Below, piece by piece: positions 18,045-29,131 of a stretch of DNA of 64,000 bases. The stretch's first letter is position 1. Every line of letters starts with the position of its first letter. A program made the position numbers and the translations under genes. A model generated the notes under the pieces. It was not told where the DNA came from and searched no databases. It saw nothing but the letters and a program-made list of their open reading frames with translations. Source of the stretch: Clarkia xantiana subsp. parviflora. Its lineage: Eukaryota; Streptophyta; Magnoliopsida; Myrtales; Onagraceae. Location: assembly GCA_036873135.1 (NCBI GenBank), contig JAPTYO010000015.1:5540839-5604838 (forward strand). Reading direction: 5' to 3'.

Positions 18045-20236
18045 AGAACAATGCAGTGTCTTCTGAACCTTCAATTGCCCAAAGAAGCACCTCTGTTGAT
18101 CGAGGAAATCTCAACCCACCTGAAAGAAGAAGCAGAAGACCACCTCAATGGCTAGCAGACTATGAGTCAGAAGAAGGACTATCTGAAGAATAAGAAGTCA
18201 ACATGGCTCACTTTGCAAAGACGAGTCTGCTAACATTACTTGCTGAAGCAGGCTTTGAAGAAGCTGCATGAAGTGAGATCTGGGTGAAAGCCATGGAGAA
18301 CGAGATAGAAGTTATAAAGAGGAACAACACATGGAATCTCACTAATCTTCCAGCATGCATGATCTAAAGCAATTGGAGTCAAGTGGATCTAAAATATCAA
18401 AATAAATGAGAAGGGAGAAGTGGAGAACTACAAAGCAAGATTGGTTGCCAAATGCTACTCTCAAAGGTATGGTATCGATTATAAAGATGTTTTTTCTCCT
18501 ATGGCTCGTTGGGATACTATCATGTTGATTTTAGCCTTAGCGGCTCAGCAAGGATGGAAGGTACATCAGCTAGATGTTAAAAGTGCCTTCTACATGGCAA
18601 ACTTGACGAAGATGTGTTCGTTGAGCAACCACAAGACTATGTAAAGAAAAGAGAAAAACACAAGGTGCTCAATTTGAAGAAAGCTCTATATGGGCTAAAA
18701 CAAGTACCTCGAGCATGGTACTCATAAATTGAAGCACGCTTCATAGCTGAAGGATTTCTGAAGTGTCCTAGTGAGCCCACCATGTTCATCAAAGTAAAAG
18801 AAAGAGGTATATTCCTGATTGTTAGCATATACGTTGTTGACCTCGTATTTACTGGGAATGATGCTAGCATGTTTGAGGAGTTTAAGAGCTCAATGAAGAG
18901 ATCATTTGACATGACTGACATTGGGAAGATGAAGTACTTCCTTGGTGTGGAAGTAATACCAGACTCTTAAGGAATTTGGATTACGCAAAGAAAATATGTA
19001 GAAGCAATCCTAAAGAAGTTTGGAATGGAAGAATGCCATGGTGTTAAGAGTCTGATTGTGCCAGGAACCAAAGCTCTGAAAGACGAAGAATGAAGAAGAG
19101 TAGATGCTTCCAAGTACAAACAAACTATTGGTAGCACTATGTATCTCACAGTAACACGACCAGGCCTCACCTATGCAGTTAGTTTGGTTAACATGTAGAG
19201 TTTTTAACCGATATAGGCCTATATGAACAACAAAATACACATATAGGCTGCATGAACAGTGAATTACAAATCTAGGCCCGGCCGAGATGTGAAATTTCGG
19301 TTAAGTTTTCGAATTAATTAACCGATATTTCACATCTCAGTTAAGTTCAAATTGACTTGGCCGAGATTTCGGCCAAGAAAGCAAAGCTGGCATGCACAGT
19401 GCAAGACACATCTTGGAGCAAAGCTGTCGGCATTTCGCATCTTGGAGCTATACTGTCTTGGCCAATATTTCCTATCTCGGCCAAGTCAATTTGAACTTAA
19501 CCGAGATGTGAAATCTCGGTTAAGTAATTCAAAAACTTAACTGAGATTTCACATCTTGGCCGGGCCTAGATTTGTAATTCATTGTTCATGCAACCTATAT
19601 GTGTATTTGGTTGTTCATATAGACCTATATCGGTAAAAAAAACTCTAGCAGGTACATGGAGAACCACATGAACTTCATATGCAGATGGTGAAGAGAATCT
19701 TAAGGTATGTGAAGCTCATAGCAGAGATGGGAATACATTACAGAAGAAATGGAAGATAGCTCACTGCTTTTTCAGATAGTGATTATGCAGGAGACATTGA
19801 AGATACGGAGAGCACCAATGGCTATGTCTTTCTATTAAGCTCAGGTGCAATCTCATGGAGCTCCAAGAAACAGAAAATAGTCAGCTTATCTACAATAGAA
19901 GCCGAGTTCATCTCAGCTGCTGCATGTGCCAGCCAAACAATATGGATTCAAAGATTACTTAGAGATTTGAACAACACACAGAGCAAGTGCATCACTATAC
20001 TCTGTGACAACAACTCTACCATAAAGTTATCCAATAATCCTGTTTTCCATTGAAAAAGAAAGCACATGCATATAAAATACTTGTTCATGCGAGATCTTAT
20101 GGAGGATGGGAACATTAAGCTAGAGTACTACAGATCAGAAGACCAAATTGCAGACATCATGACCAAGTCTTTGAAGCTAGAAACGTTTGCCATGCTCGGG
20201 AAGGAACTAGGAGTAACTGAGATCAACTTGAAGTAA
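18045..20236 (+). pseudogene. Copia polyprotein remnant (RT and RNase H)
   Basis: Recognisable RT blocks are YKARLVAKCYSQRYGIDYKD, WKVHQLDVKSAF and YFLGVEVI. The catalytic YVDD block reads YVVDLVFTGN, so one Asp is lost. RNase H blocks are FSDSDYAGD, STIEAEFISAAACAS and CDNNSTIKLSNNPVFH, followed by HMHIKYLFMRD and DIMTKSLKLETF, ending at NLK with TAA (20234-20236). Frames change several times, there are multiple stops, and a MITE splits the region between RT and RNase H. Order and spacing match the family, and nothing functional remains. Confidence 0.9.
19198..19645. mobile_element. 448-bp foldback MITE with long inverted arms, inserted in COP-1
   Basis: The left end starts GAGTTTTTAACCGATATAGG and the right end is its near-perfect inverse (CCTATATCGGTAAAAAAAACTC). 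The arms extend about 190 bp each with an unmatched middle. TA flanks both sides (19196-19197 and 19646-19647), as for a Tc1/mariner-type target duplication, though a 3-bp duplication cannot be excluded. No coding capacity. It splits the copia frame. Confidence 0.8.
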
Positions 20237-20275
20237 ATTGAGTGTTAGGACATCCAGTTTAGGGGAGGAATTAAT

Positions 20276-20498
20276 TGTTAGTTAGTTAGAAGCTTGGTGG
20301 TTAAGTTAGCTTATGTCTTTGCTCATTTACATAAAATCTCGTTTGTTTGGTGATATGCAACGTTCCTATTAGTTAGAGAGGAGTTAGGCACTATCTTAGA
20401 ATCAATTTTTTTTTTTATTGATTATCTTTTTTGTAACATGGCTATAAAGTCCTTAGTTTTTTGTTGAATGAATTATCAAGTTCAGCTCTAAATTTTCA
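20276..20498 (+). repeat. Probable 3' LTR of COP-1 (about 223 bp)
   Basis: It begins TGTTAGTTAGTTAGAAGC after a purine-rich tract and ends CTAAATTTTCA, TG to CA. A T-rich stretch and a polyadenylation-like end lie inside. No partner LTR is visible, so the right edge is a best guess. Confidence 0.5.
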
Positions 20499-21400
20499 GT
20501 TATATAGCTATGTTATTAACAATAAGGAGTAATGTCACTCTCTTCGCTCATCTAATATGTATCAATTGCATAATGGAAGAAGTAGAGGGTAACGATAATA
20601 AGATCGTTCTATTGACATGCACATTAATTAATGAGTCTTTCATTTATATGCAAAAATGGAATGCAACTTTATACTGTTATCTATCAGCACGAGAGTGCAA
20701 CTGCTCAGTAAGGCGAAACTATTAAGTAAAAAACTGTAGAATTATGTATGTTAATTTTTTTTTTTATGTTAAAGTGTGTATCTCATTCTTGACATTGAAT
20801 CAGGGTATACATGTTCAACTATCGGTAACTACATTTAAAAATGTCAAAATATCTATCACCAATTAGGAAAATATTGTTCTCTGATGATACATAATCGTCG
20901 TTAATGACTAAATTATTGTTTATGAACATCAATTAAATAAGTACGTTAAAGTATGAATAAGAACATGTCAAAAATCTTCACTCACAAATCCGAACTTATA
21001 AAATAATTAATTAAGTTGCGTATTTTATATATTTATATATAATAATATAATGATGTGTATATATATAGATGAAAAAGACGAATATAGCGTGTTAGATATA
21101 TAAGGCAACAAATAATATTTTGTTGGATATATACGTAGTATCTACCTATCTTGTATCTGTCGGATACATATATAGATTCTGTATATACCTAAATTATTAT
21201 ATTACAGTATATCTTTTGGCCACTAATTATATATATAGTATATAGTAATAGTATAAATGTAGGGTTTTAATAAATATATATATATATAGAGAAGAAACAT
21301 CTAATAATCGACAATTATACCTCCTGACTCAATCAGGCAGGAAACCGTTCAAATCGAAGGGGCCTTCTCCTTTATTTTCTCATCCAACATCCACCCAATC
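20499..21400. other. AT-rich intergenic DNA, no gene seen
   Basis: Low-complexity AT-rich sequence with TATA-like runs near 21240-21290 that could serve the gene starting at 21685. One chance open frame of 71 codons (20510-20725) has no recognisable features. Confidence 0.5.
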
Positions 21401-21684
21401 AATCATCTGCCCTGCGGTGGAGCTCTGCTTCGCTCTTCAATTCGACTCTTTTCCTTCTCTTCAGCACCTATCGAGCTTTTCCTTGAAGATCCCTCTCCCC
21501 TCACCATTGTTTCTTCTGTTCGATCCTTGCGCCTCGAATTCCGTTTTTATTCTTTATCGGTTAGCACCGCACCCCACTTCGTGCCGTAGTTTTCGTGGTT
21601 CAATTTCGCTCTTCCTTCGAATTCCTTGAGGGTTTGTTAATTTATTGAGTTTCGTTACCTCTTCTTCTCTTTCGAGCACCGATC

Positions 21685-22949
21685 ATGGGCAACTGGAGGG
21701 GACAGAGAGACTTCGATGATCAGAGTAGGAGATCGTTTTCTAGGAAACCGCCAAATCGTACGTTCCTTCTCCATTTTTGCTTGGTTGTCTATTGCTGTCG
21801 TTAGGGTTGACCTATTAATTTTGCGTGTGGTGATTTTATGTCGATGTTTCTTAGATTAGGTGTTTCTGTTTTGTACGATTCTTTGTTGTCTTATTCTCAA
21901 TCGATGAGTACGGTGAACGAATCTTTGATTTTGCCATTATAATCGGTTCTCGTTGATTTTTGTGTACTTATGTATTCCTAATTAACTAGTTTGATAATTG
22001 ACTGAATTCTTACAATAGTTGTTGTGGAAATTTAGGGTTATACAATGGGCTGATTATGGGAAGTCCTCATGTTTATATAATAAATCTGGAAGTGATTATT
22101 GAATGATGATCCAGATTCACTAATTGATCAAAGAAGCTCTGCATTGTATTTGATTCAGGAAGTTAAGGTTATTGTTTGGTGATTGCTGCAAAAATAGGAA
22201 CTTTTTTCCAAGATTTCTAAAGATTAGATTGTTTCCCTGAACCTTATCTATCATCTTCTTTGAGTTGTATTGTCTCACATGCAATGTTATGTTTTGACAG
22301 AATTTTGGCAGCCCACAGTCCCTGCCTGGGAAAAGAAATTTTGCAGCAAGGTCGGGTCTGTTTCATGGTCGAAGCTCCTTGATGGCAAGAAGTACATGTA
22401 CCTGTACGAGAATGTGGTCCAGTGGAACGACTCTGCAGGGGAAGAGGCATTCTTAAATGCGAAGAAGCGCTTCTGGGCTCATATAAACGGCCTTCCATGT
22501 GAATTATCTCTTCCGGATCCCAATGAATACATTGATGACGTAGATTGGGAATCACAGATTGACCCTGAATTAATACTGGACTTGGATCGACCCCCGTGAT
22601 TGTTGAGGAGGAGGAGCAGAATGAATGCTTGAAGTCTAATTTGTTGTTGTTCAATAATGAGAGTGCCCCAGCTACTGGGTGGGGTGATGCCGAAGATGAT
22701 TTGGAAAAGAACATTGGATGGGGGATTGATTTTGAAGAGAAAGATTGCAACAACTGCCCTGTTTCTGTTTCGTACCAACCAAGTCCGGCTTGGGGGGGTG
22801 AAAGTTATGGAGGATGGGAGGCCAGTGGTGGTGGCTATAACTTTGCTTCCAGTTTCCGTGGAAACGTTGAGAAGAAGAAGAGGGATGGAAGATGGAGGAA
22901 CGAGAGAGTCTCATATGAGAAGCAGTCTCCATGGATTGGTACTCACTGA
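21685..22949 (+). CDS. Plant-specific protein of unknown function, two exons with an apparent frameshift
   Basis: Exon 1 (21685-21757) encodes MGNWRGQRDFDDQSRRSFSR and ends at a GTACG donor. A 543-bp intron ends in TTTTGACAG, and exon 2 starts at 22301 in frame (QFWQPTVPAWEKKFC). Exon 2 reads through AFLNAKKRFWAHINGLPC and IDPELILDLDRPP to a TGA at 22597-22599. The frame one base back continues at once with VEEEEQNECLKS through Trp/Gly-rich sequence to 22949. The conserved look on both sides suggests one protein of about 240 residues broken by a one-base loss, or an assembly error. Similar plant proteins exist under uninformative labels; I recall but cannot confirm SecA-related naming, and nothing here supports that role. 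It is surrounded by non-coding DNA. Confidence 0.65.
21758..22300 (+). other. Intron 1 of the 21.7 kb gene
   Basis: GT donor (C then GTACGTTCC) and AG acceptor (GTTTTGACAG), 543 bp, T-rich. It joins exon 1 to exon 2 in phase 1, completing a CAA codon. Confidence 0.75.
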
Positions 22950-23342
22950 AGAAGCAGCAGCTTCTCTTGCCACAACTCAACCCATTTTTGCAACAAGTTA
23001 TTAATAACTCTTGTTTGGTAGTTTTGCCCATGCATATAATAGAGTACTATTAGTATTATTATTATGTTCTAAAAATGTCACTTTGCTTGTTGGCAGAGTG
23101 GTATTTTTGCAGTTTTGGTGTGTATGATTGATTCGTTGTAGTAGTAGTGACAGAAGCAAGGAACTCATGTTGTAGTTGTACAACACAACACTTTCTTGAT
23201 CTATGGAAAAAAGGAAATTTGTAATCAATTTCTTCGGACACCTAATTTGTGCCTGGTTATTATTATTTCTCTTTTGATTTGATGTAAGCAAACCTATTAA
23301 TATAAGGAAGACAATCCAAAAATGACATATGCCTAATCCGTG
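22950..23342. other. 3' flank of the 21.7 kb gene
   Basis: T-rich 3' untranslated-like sequence. No further gene seen. Confidence 0.5.
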
Positions 23343-23351
23343 TAAATGCTA

Positions 23352-23630
23352 GGGTTAAAGAACCTATGAAAGGTCCTGAACTATCACTCATGTTAACGCG
23401 AGAGGTTCGAAATTTAAAAAGTTAATAACGAAGCTCTGAAATTTCAGTTTTGTTGATAACAGCGGTCTCCGTTAGTTTTTTCCGTTAAAACTAACGGAAG
23501 TTGGTCACATGCTTGGTTTTTCCGTTAAAAACAAAATTGAAATTTCAGACCTCCGTTATTAACTTTTTAAATTTCAAACCTCTCCCGTTAACATGGGTCA
23601 TAGTTTAGACCTTTCATAGGTTCTTAACCC
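23352..23630. mobile_element. Mutator-type MITE, 279 bp, 9-bp TSD TAAATGCTA
   Basis: It starts GGGTTAAAGAACCTATGAAA and ends in the inverse (TTTCATAGGTTCTTAACCC). The 9-bp sequence TAAATGCTA flanks it perfectly at 23343-23351 and 23631-23639. The arms continue inward as a long imperfect inverted repeat. A 9-bp duplication is typical of Mutator-like elements. A relative with its own 9-bp TSD is at 45946-46277. Confidence 0.88.
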
Positions 23631-23877
23631 TAAATGCTAAGTTCGAGTTCGGATTTTCATATCCACGAGTCAGTCATTCACGGGTTGACCCATCTCACTT
23701 TCATAAAACACAAGTCGTGTGTTTGTTTAGGGCATTAAGATTCCCAATGGGTTTTGGAATTCGATTCACATGACATTTAAAAAATAAAAAGGAAAAGAAA
23801 TCGAAGCGAAGGTTTAATTTTCAAAAAATTTAAGGTTACTTATATAATTTTAAAAAATAGAGAAATTTAACTAGATG

Positions 23878-24366
23878 GTGCTGTAAATACTTCTTCTGGT
23901 TCCCTTTTTGGCGCTTCCTCCTTATGGAACCAGGACGGATCGTTAGCTTCAGTGTCAGTTTACTCTTTTCCCGGATCGAACCCTCTTTTGGCGGAGGCAC
24001 TAGCATGTAGAAACGGCCTGCTTTTGGCAGCAGCGGCAAGACCAACTAATTCCCCCACGATGTTTTTGTTGGACTATCTCATGTTGTTCAATGTTGTCAG
24101 GTCTCCTACTTTAGTCATAGCGTCTCTTTTTGGGGTTTTGGAGGATATCCGGACTTTGTTACGGCTTAATGTTATGTTTTCTTTATGTTATGTTAATCGG
24201 CGCTTAGTTAACTATGCACATCTTTTGGTAAAAAAGGCATCTCTTGTAAATGTAACGGGAACTTGGCCTCATCCACTTTTTCCGTCTTGCCTTATTGTGC
24301 ATCCAGACATGTTGTAAACGTTACTCTTGGTCATATTATGGGAATCTTCCTTTATTAAAAAAAAAA
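23878..24366 (+). pseudogene. 3' tail of a LINE: RNase H-like domain remnant and poly(A)
   Basis: The plus-strand frame reads AVNTSSGSLFGASSLWNQDG, then SNPLLAEALACRNGLLLAAA, DYLMLFNVVRSPTL and YVNRRLVNYAHLLVKKASLV, ending at TAA after HPDML. The Ala-Glu-Ala block and the order of conserved segments resemble the RNase H-like domain found at the C-terminus of plant L1-type elements. About 40 bp after the stop is an A-run (24356-24366), consistent with the 3' end of a 5'-truncated insertion. Catalytic residues are only partly visible. Confidence 0.6.
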
Positions 24367-24444
24367 GTTATAATTGATATAAATAGTTTATAAGTCATTT
24401 TTTAAATAGTTTGTCATTTATTTTATTTTATACTTATTAATAAA

Positions 24445-24475
24445 CTAGAGATTTTACCACGTGCATGCACTCAAA
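24445..24475 (-). mobile_element. Possible Helitron 3' terminus (minus strand)
   Basis: The minus strand shows a short hairpin (GTGCATGCAC) followed by about 12 bases and CTAG before T, the arrangement of plant Helitron 3' ends. The element body would extend to the right. Its 5' end was not located. Confidence 0.4.
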
Positions 24476-26470
24476 AAAATAAACTAAATATATACTTTCA
24501 CATTTTATTTTTATAAAAAATACTTCTACATATGGAAAAAGCATATATAACTGTTCACATAGTGTAATATATATAGTACTCAATTTCTTTTCATTGAAAA
24601 AACATCAAATACAACATAATTATTCAAATGCACTAATTTTTTTTTTATTTAGGTCACATGTCCTTGTGTTATTACTTTCAAATTAGTTAAACAGAGAAGC
24701 CACAATGTGAGCAACTAATGAATGAAATGTTACATTTGATCTGAGTTGTTCATCTCTAATACCATTTGTAGTCTCTAGTATAAATAAAGTTGAAGGAGAA
24801 AAAATTATGATTACTATACTTTTGAAAAATATATGATTGCATAACTTTTATCGTCAGTAAGTGTTTGATTTGTTTAAAAATTTAGATTTAAACACAAAGC
24901 TAGATTTCTATCGGCCACTTATTGGTTTGCTTAATAGTTTATGGATATGCATCATCTTCAATAACCTCTACAAACTGCCCTGAATTACATGTAAGATATA
25001 TGTATTCCACAGATTTAGAAACTCGAATATATATACTGATGATTGATATTAACAATAATAACTAACATGTTAGTAGTGTTTATAGTAAAGACGATTTAAA
25101 TTTGAGCTTAGGTGCAGATTCTTTGACGGCTTCTAGCTTATTAATCAAACAAAAAACATAATTTATTGACACACTTAATACCAAACTCAATGCACTAAAC
25201 ATAGTGAAAACTTTGAACTAACCCAGTTGCAAGTGAATTTAATAGACAACATTCAATAGATAGTTGGTTAAGTCTTTATCCATGGCCTCCATCATGCACT
25301 GCAGAAAATAAGCAAATATTGGGATGGCCTCATCATACATTCTTTTGTATTGTTAAGAAATTCCACGATCTGACTACAAGGTAGAAGGCAGTGTGTATAT
25401 TAGTATATGTGTCCATCTGTTTCCGAAATTGCACTTATAAAGTTGTTAGTCCAGTTGTTACTGCATAATTTGGGGGGGGGGGGGGGGGGGGGGGGGGGGA
25501 ATAGAATAAGTTATATGAAAATGAATTTTAAAGTAATAATGATGTTGATAAAAGAATAACTTGAAACAATAACTAAACCAAAATTAAAGGAACCAAACAT
25601 GAAGAATGTTAAGACTACATGCTTGAAAGTTGAAGCTATCATATTTTGCAGAAAACAACATACAATAATACTTTGATCAAAGCACAACATATGCATGATA
25701 AATGAATAGTTTTTATGCACATGAAACAATCAAATCATGAGAACCTGTTGTAGGAACAAATTCACAGAGAGAGGATGGTTGGGCATGTGATCGGAAGGAG
25801 ATGACTGTTGGAGCGACGAACATAGGAGGTGACTTGCGAACAGAAGCCGGAATCCGGAGATGGTCGATGGAACAGTTGTCTTCTGCATCGAGGCGGGATG
25901 AGGGGTGCCCGAGAGAAGGCAAGTCTCGGCGTTATCTGCAGTAGAGAGTGTTGGTAAAGTCTCTGTATGGAAAGTGAATCAGTTTTTTTTAGGAGAGGGG
26001 ATTAATGAATTAGAGACGGAGTATCAAATTGTCTTCTGTGAAATGGAGGAGGATGGATGGGTAAGTAAATTATTAATTGATGATGCCTTTAAATGGGGAG
26101 GGGAGCAAAACAAAACTACATCTCGAGAACCATAATTTTGGATTCTCTATCAAGGCAAGTCTTCTTCTGCTGCAGAACTAAGGGTTTCGATGACATTGAT
26201 TTTGGATTCTTCCATGGTTTCGTGATCATGGTTTTTCAAATATAAAAAATTCACACGGAGGAGTTGAACCGATTGCAGCTACAACAATTAATTTCTGGAA
26301 TTGGAATCGTTAGTCCTGAAGCTTAAAAGGAGATGAAGAGCAAGAGTTTTCCACAACAATTAATTTTCCAACTGGAATTGTTAGTCGCGAAGCTTAGATT
26401 GAAATTGGAATCGTTAGTCTCCTAAGATCCTTCAAAATACTTCCGATTCCGTTGACTACTCACCAGTCGG
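24476..26470. other. AT-rich intergenic DNA with a 28-base G run
   Basis: No convincing gene. Contains the G homopolymer at 25472-25499. Short open frames at 25511-25729, 25713-25922 and 25905-26135 show no recognisable domain. Confidence 0.4.
25472..25499 (+). repeat. Uninterrupted run of 28 G
   Basis: Twenty-eight consecutive G residues in an otherwise AT-rich neighbourhood. Could form G-quadruplex structure; run length is also the kind of feature that sequencing and assembly misreport. Confidence 0.9.
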
Positions 26471-26476
26471 TTCAAT

Positions 26477-26698
26477 TTGGTTGGTTTTTATTCGCAGGCG
26501 GGATGGAAGAGAGGATCGTGTTGGAGCTTTTCGACGAAAACCGTTGATAATTTCAGAGCTCTCTCCACCGGAAAGAAGGGTATCAGCCCTCATACTGGTG
26601 TTCCACTCCATTACAAGGTATATCCACGTAGATGCAAGCTTATTCTGGATTTTCTGGTAATTTCTTTGTCTGCTCAGTTTTGTGATAATACAACATGA
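26477..26698 (+). pseudogene. Captured cyclophilin (peptidyl-prolyl isomerase) exon, frameshifted
   Basis: Before the frame break the sequence encodes MEERIVLELFDEN. In the adjacent frame it continues KTVDNFRALSTGKKGISPHT then GVPLHYK, ending at a GTATAT donor-like site. This is the conserved N-terminal block of cyclophilins (RIVxELF, TxENFRALCTGEKG, GxPLHYKG). The TGVPLHYK wording recalls the CYP40-type group. An acceptor-like tattcgcag precedes it. No further cyclophilin exon was found downstream, so it looks like an isolated exon carried by a transposon or an old gene relic. Confidence 0.6.
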
Positions 26699-26699
26699 G

Positions 26700-28740
26700 C
26701 TTGTGATTGAGTTTGGGTTTTAGTCTAATGGTAATGCCAAATTGGTGAGTTTCTGTTTAGATTGAATCAGATTCTTCTCTGTGGAAACATTGCTCTCAAT
26801 GGTGAGTTCTCCATCGAATCTTTTAGTCAGAGGCTAATTCAGTATGATTATGTGGATTAAATCTGAGAAATGGGAATTGTTTGGACTATATGAGTCTCTA
26901 CATTGCAAATTGGGCTTTGAATCTTGGTTAGCTATTTCCAGTTAAATGTATTTTCCCTCCATTGCCTCTAATTGAATAAAAAATCGTGTTGGATATGGTT
27001 TGATCGACATGTTTCTTACATACGGGTGGTGATTTTAGTTCTATATTTAAGGTGTTCGATAGAATGTCAGACACCTACGACCCTGTGTTCATTGCCCTCA
27101 CCGGTAAATAACTTTTTTGACTTGGAATTTGATCTTCATCTGTCAAGATAAAGTAACTTTTTTCTCCTTTGCTGTGTTACTTGGAATTTTACAGTTCTGT
27201 TGTTTGGTCTTGGATTTTCCAAACTACATGTAGTGCTGGACTTGTGAATTTTACTATGCACTAATTCAGGTTAAATAATGATAACTCTATTGTGAAGTTG
27301 CAGATCCATCCGTTATTGAATTGAGATATTGTTTTGTTGTATTTGATAGTTGTTTACAGACAGTAGCTCCATCGTTTAAAAAATATGATGTATTTATCAT
27401 TTAAAGAAGTAGTTACTCTGTAGTGTTATCAAATCAAAGGAAGTGCAATATTTATTTAATTTAATTTAATTTTGCAGGATGTAATTTAGAAGATCTCTCA
27501 TTCAAAACTATGACTTACTATTTCAAAGGAACCTGGTCTTGGAATAGCAGCTAGGGCAACAGAACGAGGTTTGAAGAAATATGTTGTTGCTTTAGCCACG
27601 CATATTGAAGCTTCATATTGTTTTGATATTTGGTATTTAAATTGAATTACAGGTCCCTAAACAACAATCAAACAGAAGACATAATGATATTATTCTGGAG
27701 ATTTAAAGCACGCCCGCTGAATAGAAAGGTTGGTGCTCATAGTTGTCTGCTATTAAATACTGGTCTTATTTTTTTCATATATATTTTATTACTCAATTTT
27801 ATTTTTGAATATGCAGATTCTTGAGACTCATCAGTTACGATTTCCTCAAAAGACCATCCCAGAGTTGCTAGAATTTAAAGTTCCTTTGAATTTTCAGCTG
27901 GCTTGTGGTTATCAGTTTTGCTATATTCTCTTATTTATAGATATATTTTCCATTAATGCAGTATTTACATCCGAGGGCATTAGAAAGAGCTACCCATTCT
28001 TCTTCAATTGTTCCACGATCATCATAAGCACAATTTGATGACTCTGAAAAGGTAACACAGGGTACAATAATTTTTCTTGGCCGAAAATTACCCATATAGA
28101 TTGTTTAGTATATGCTCCAGTATCTTATTGTTTCTGGTGTTTTTAATCTTCCATAGATGCTGCTTAGTGATTTTTTTTTTTTTTTTTTTGTATTTTTGGA
28201 GCATTTTGAAGTTAATAATATTTGTTTGAGAAAAGACGATCATGATTGTTTCTTAGGAGATATGTATCGAAAAGATGACGTTTTTCCATGATGATGGAAG
28301 CATGATTCAGTTCCAGTAGAACTTCACTCTTAGAGGCTACACTGTTGCACCAGGACATGTGGAAACTTCATCACTCTCAGTGAGTGAAACTATTACAATG
28401 GAGTTTCCTAAGTACAATAACTTACTGCATATATTTTTTTTCTCACTGAGACAACTGCAGTTACATATATGTATCTATATATGTGTAGGAATTTCATGAC
28501 TTAAGGTGGTGATTCAAGGATTTCAACTGGATTGGATTGAACTGCCACAGATCTATCAAACAATGATGATACTGCAAAAAGCCGAGTCTCAATATCAAAC
28601 TAACGAGCGTCATCATATTTTTACTCATGTAATGTACATACGAATGAAGTTTTTGTTTATTTGTTCAATTTGTTGAAATTTTGTAAATTTCATTTATTAA
28701 CTTTATTTTTTATCTCAAAAAAACTAACTATGTTTTAACT
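26700..28740. other. Non-coding region with possible further gene fragments
   Basis: Short segments such as MSDTYDPVFIALTG (27065) and MTFFHDDGSMIQFQ then NFTLRGYTVAPGHVE (about 28276) look protein-like but are interrupted and I do not recognise them. Homopolymer T at about 28170-28188. No intact gene. Confidence 0.35.
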
Positions 28741-28741
28741 A

Positions 28742-28785
28742 TTAGCAGCTATATATCACCCCGCACGACGCGCGGGAAATGCACT
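28742..28785 (-). mobile_element. Possible Helitron 3' terminus (minus strand)
   Basis: The minus strand carries a GC-rich hairpin (CCCGCGCGTCGTGCGGGG) followed by TGATATATAGCTG and CTAA before T, fitting the CTRR end of Helitrons. The 5' end was not found. Confidence 0.4.
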
Positions 28786-29131
28786 CAAGTGTAAAATAAA
28801 TATGCATAAACTGTTTAACTCAATGTAAAAGGGTAGTTACCTAGTTACTAATTAAACCTCAAACAATGACACTTATAATATCTATCTAATAAACAGAGTG
28901 GCCAAAAAAATTCTAATAAATAGATTGTTGATGACTTGATAGAAAAAAAAAAAAAAAAAAAAGAGATTATTAAAATTTGGGGGGTGAAGTTGACATAAGA
29001 AAACGTACAAGTATTATGATGTGTAAATAGTTCCTGCGTTAGCTATTCGTTTCCGCCTCACGAAGGAGAAGACGGCAAGTGAATTCAATTGCTCGTACAC
29101 TCGCTCTCTACCAATCTGTCTTCAGTCCCTT

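Larger units (their letters stand above)
18041..20498 (+). mobile_element. COP-1: Ty1/copia retrotransposon, 3' part, degenerate
   Basis: Remnant of the region between integrase and RT (RRSRRPPQWLADYESEEG), reverse transcriptase, RNase H, the C-terminus, a purine-rich tract (ttaggggagg) and a 3' LTR to 20498. It is interrupted by a 448-bp MITE at 19198-19645 and on the left by TAT-3. The integrase and gag part must lie beyond the window. Confidence 0.85.

Noticed and set aside
18041..20236. Host gene with introns in the copia region
   Set aside because: Motifs are copia RT and RNase H, with stops, frame changes and a MITE; not a host gene.
22597..22620. A tiny intron (GT...AG, 24 bp) reconciling the two frames of the 21.7 kb gene
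   Set aside because: Far below the minimum size of plant introns; a one-base indel is simpler.
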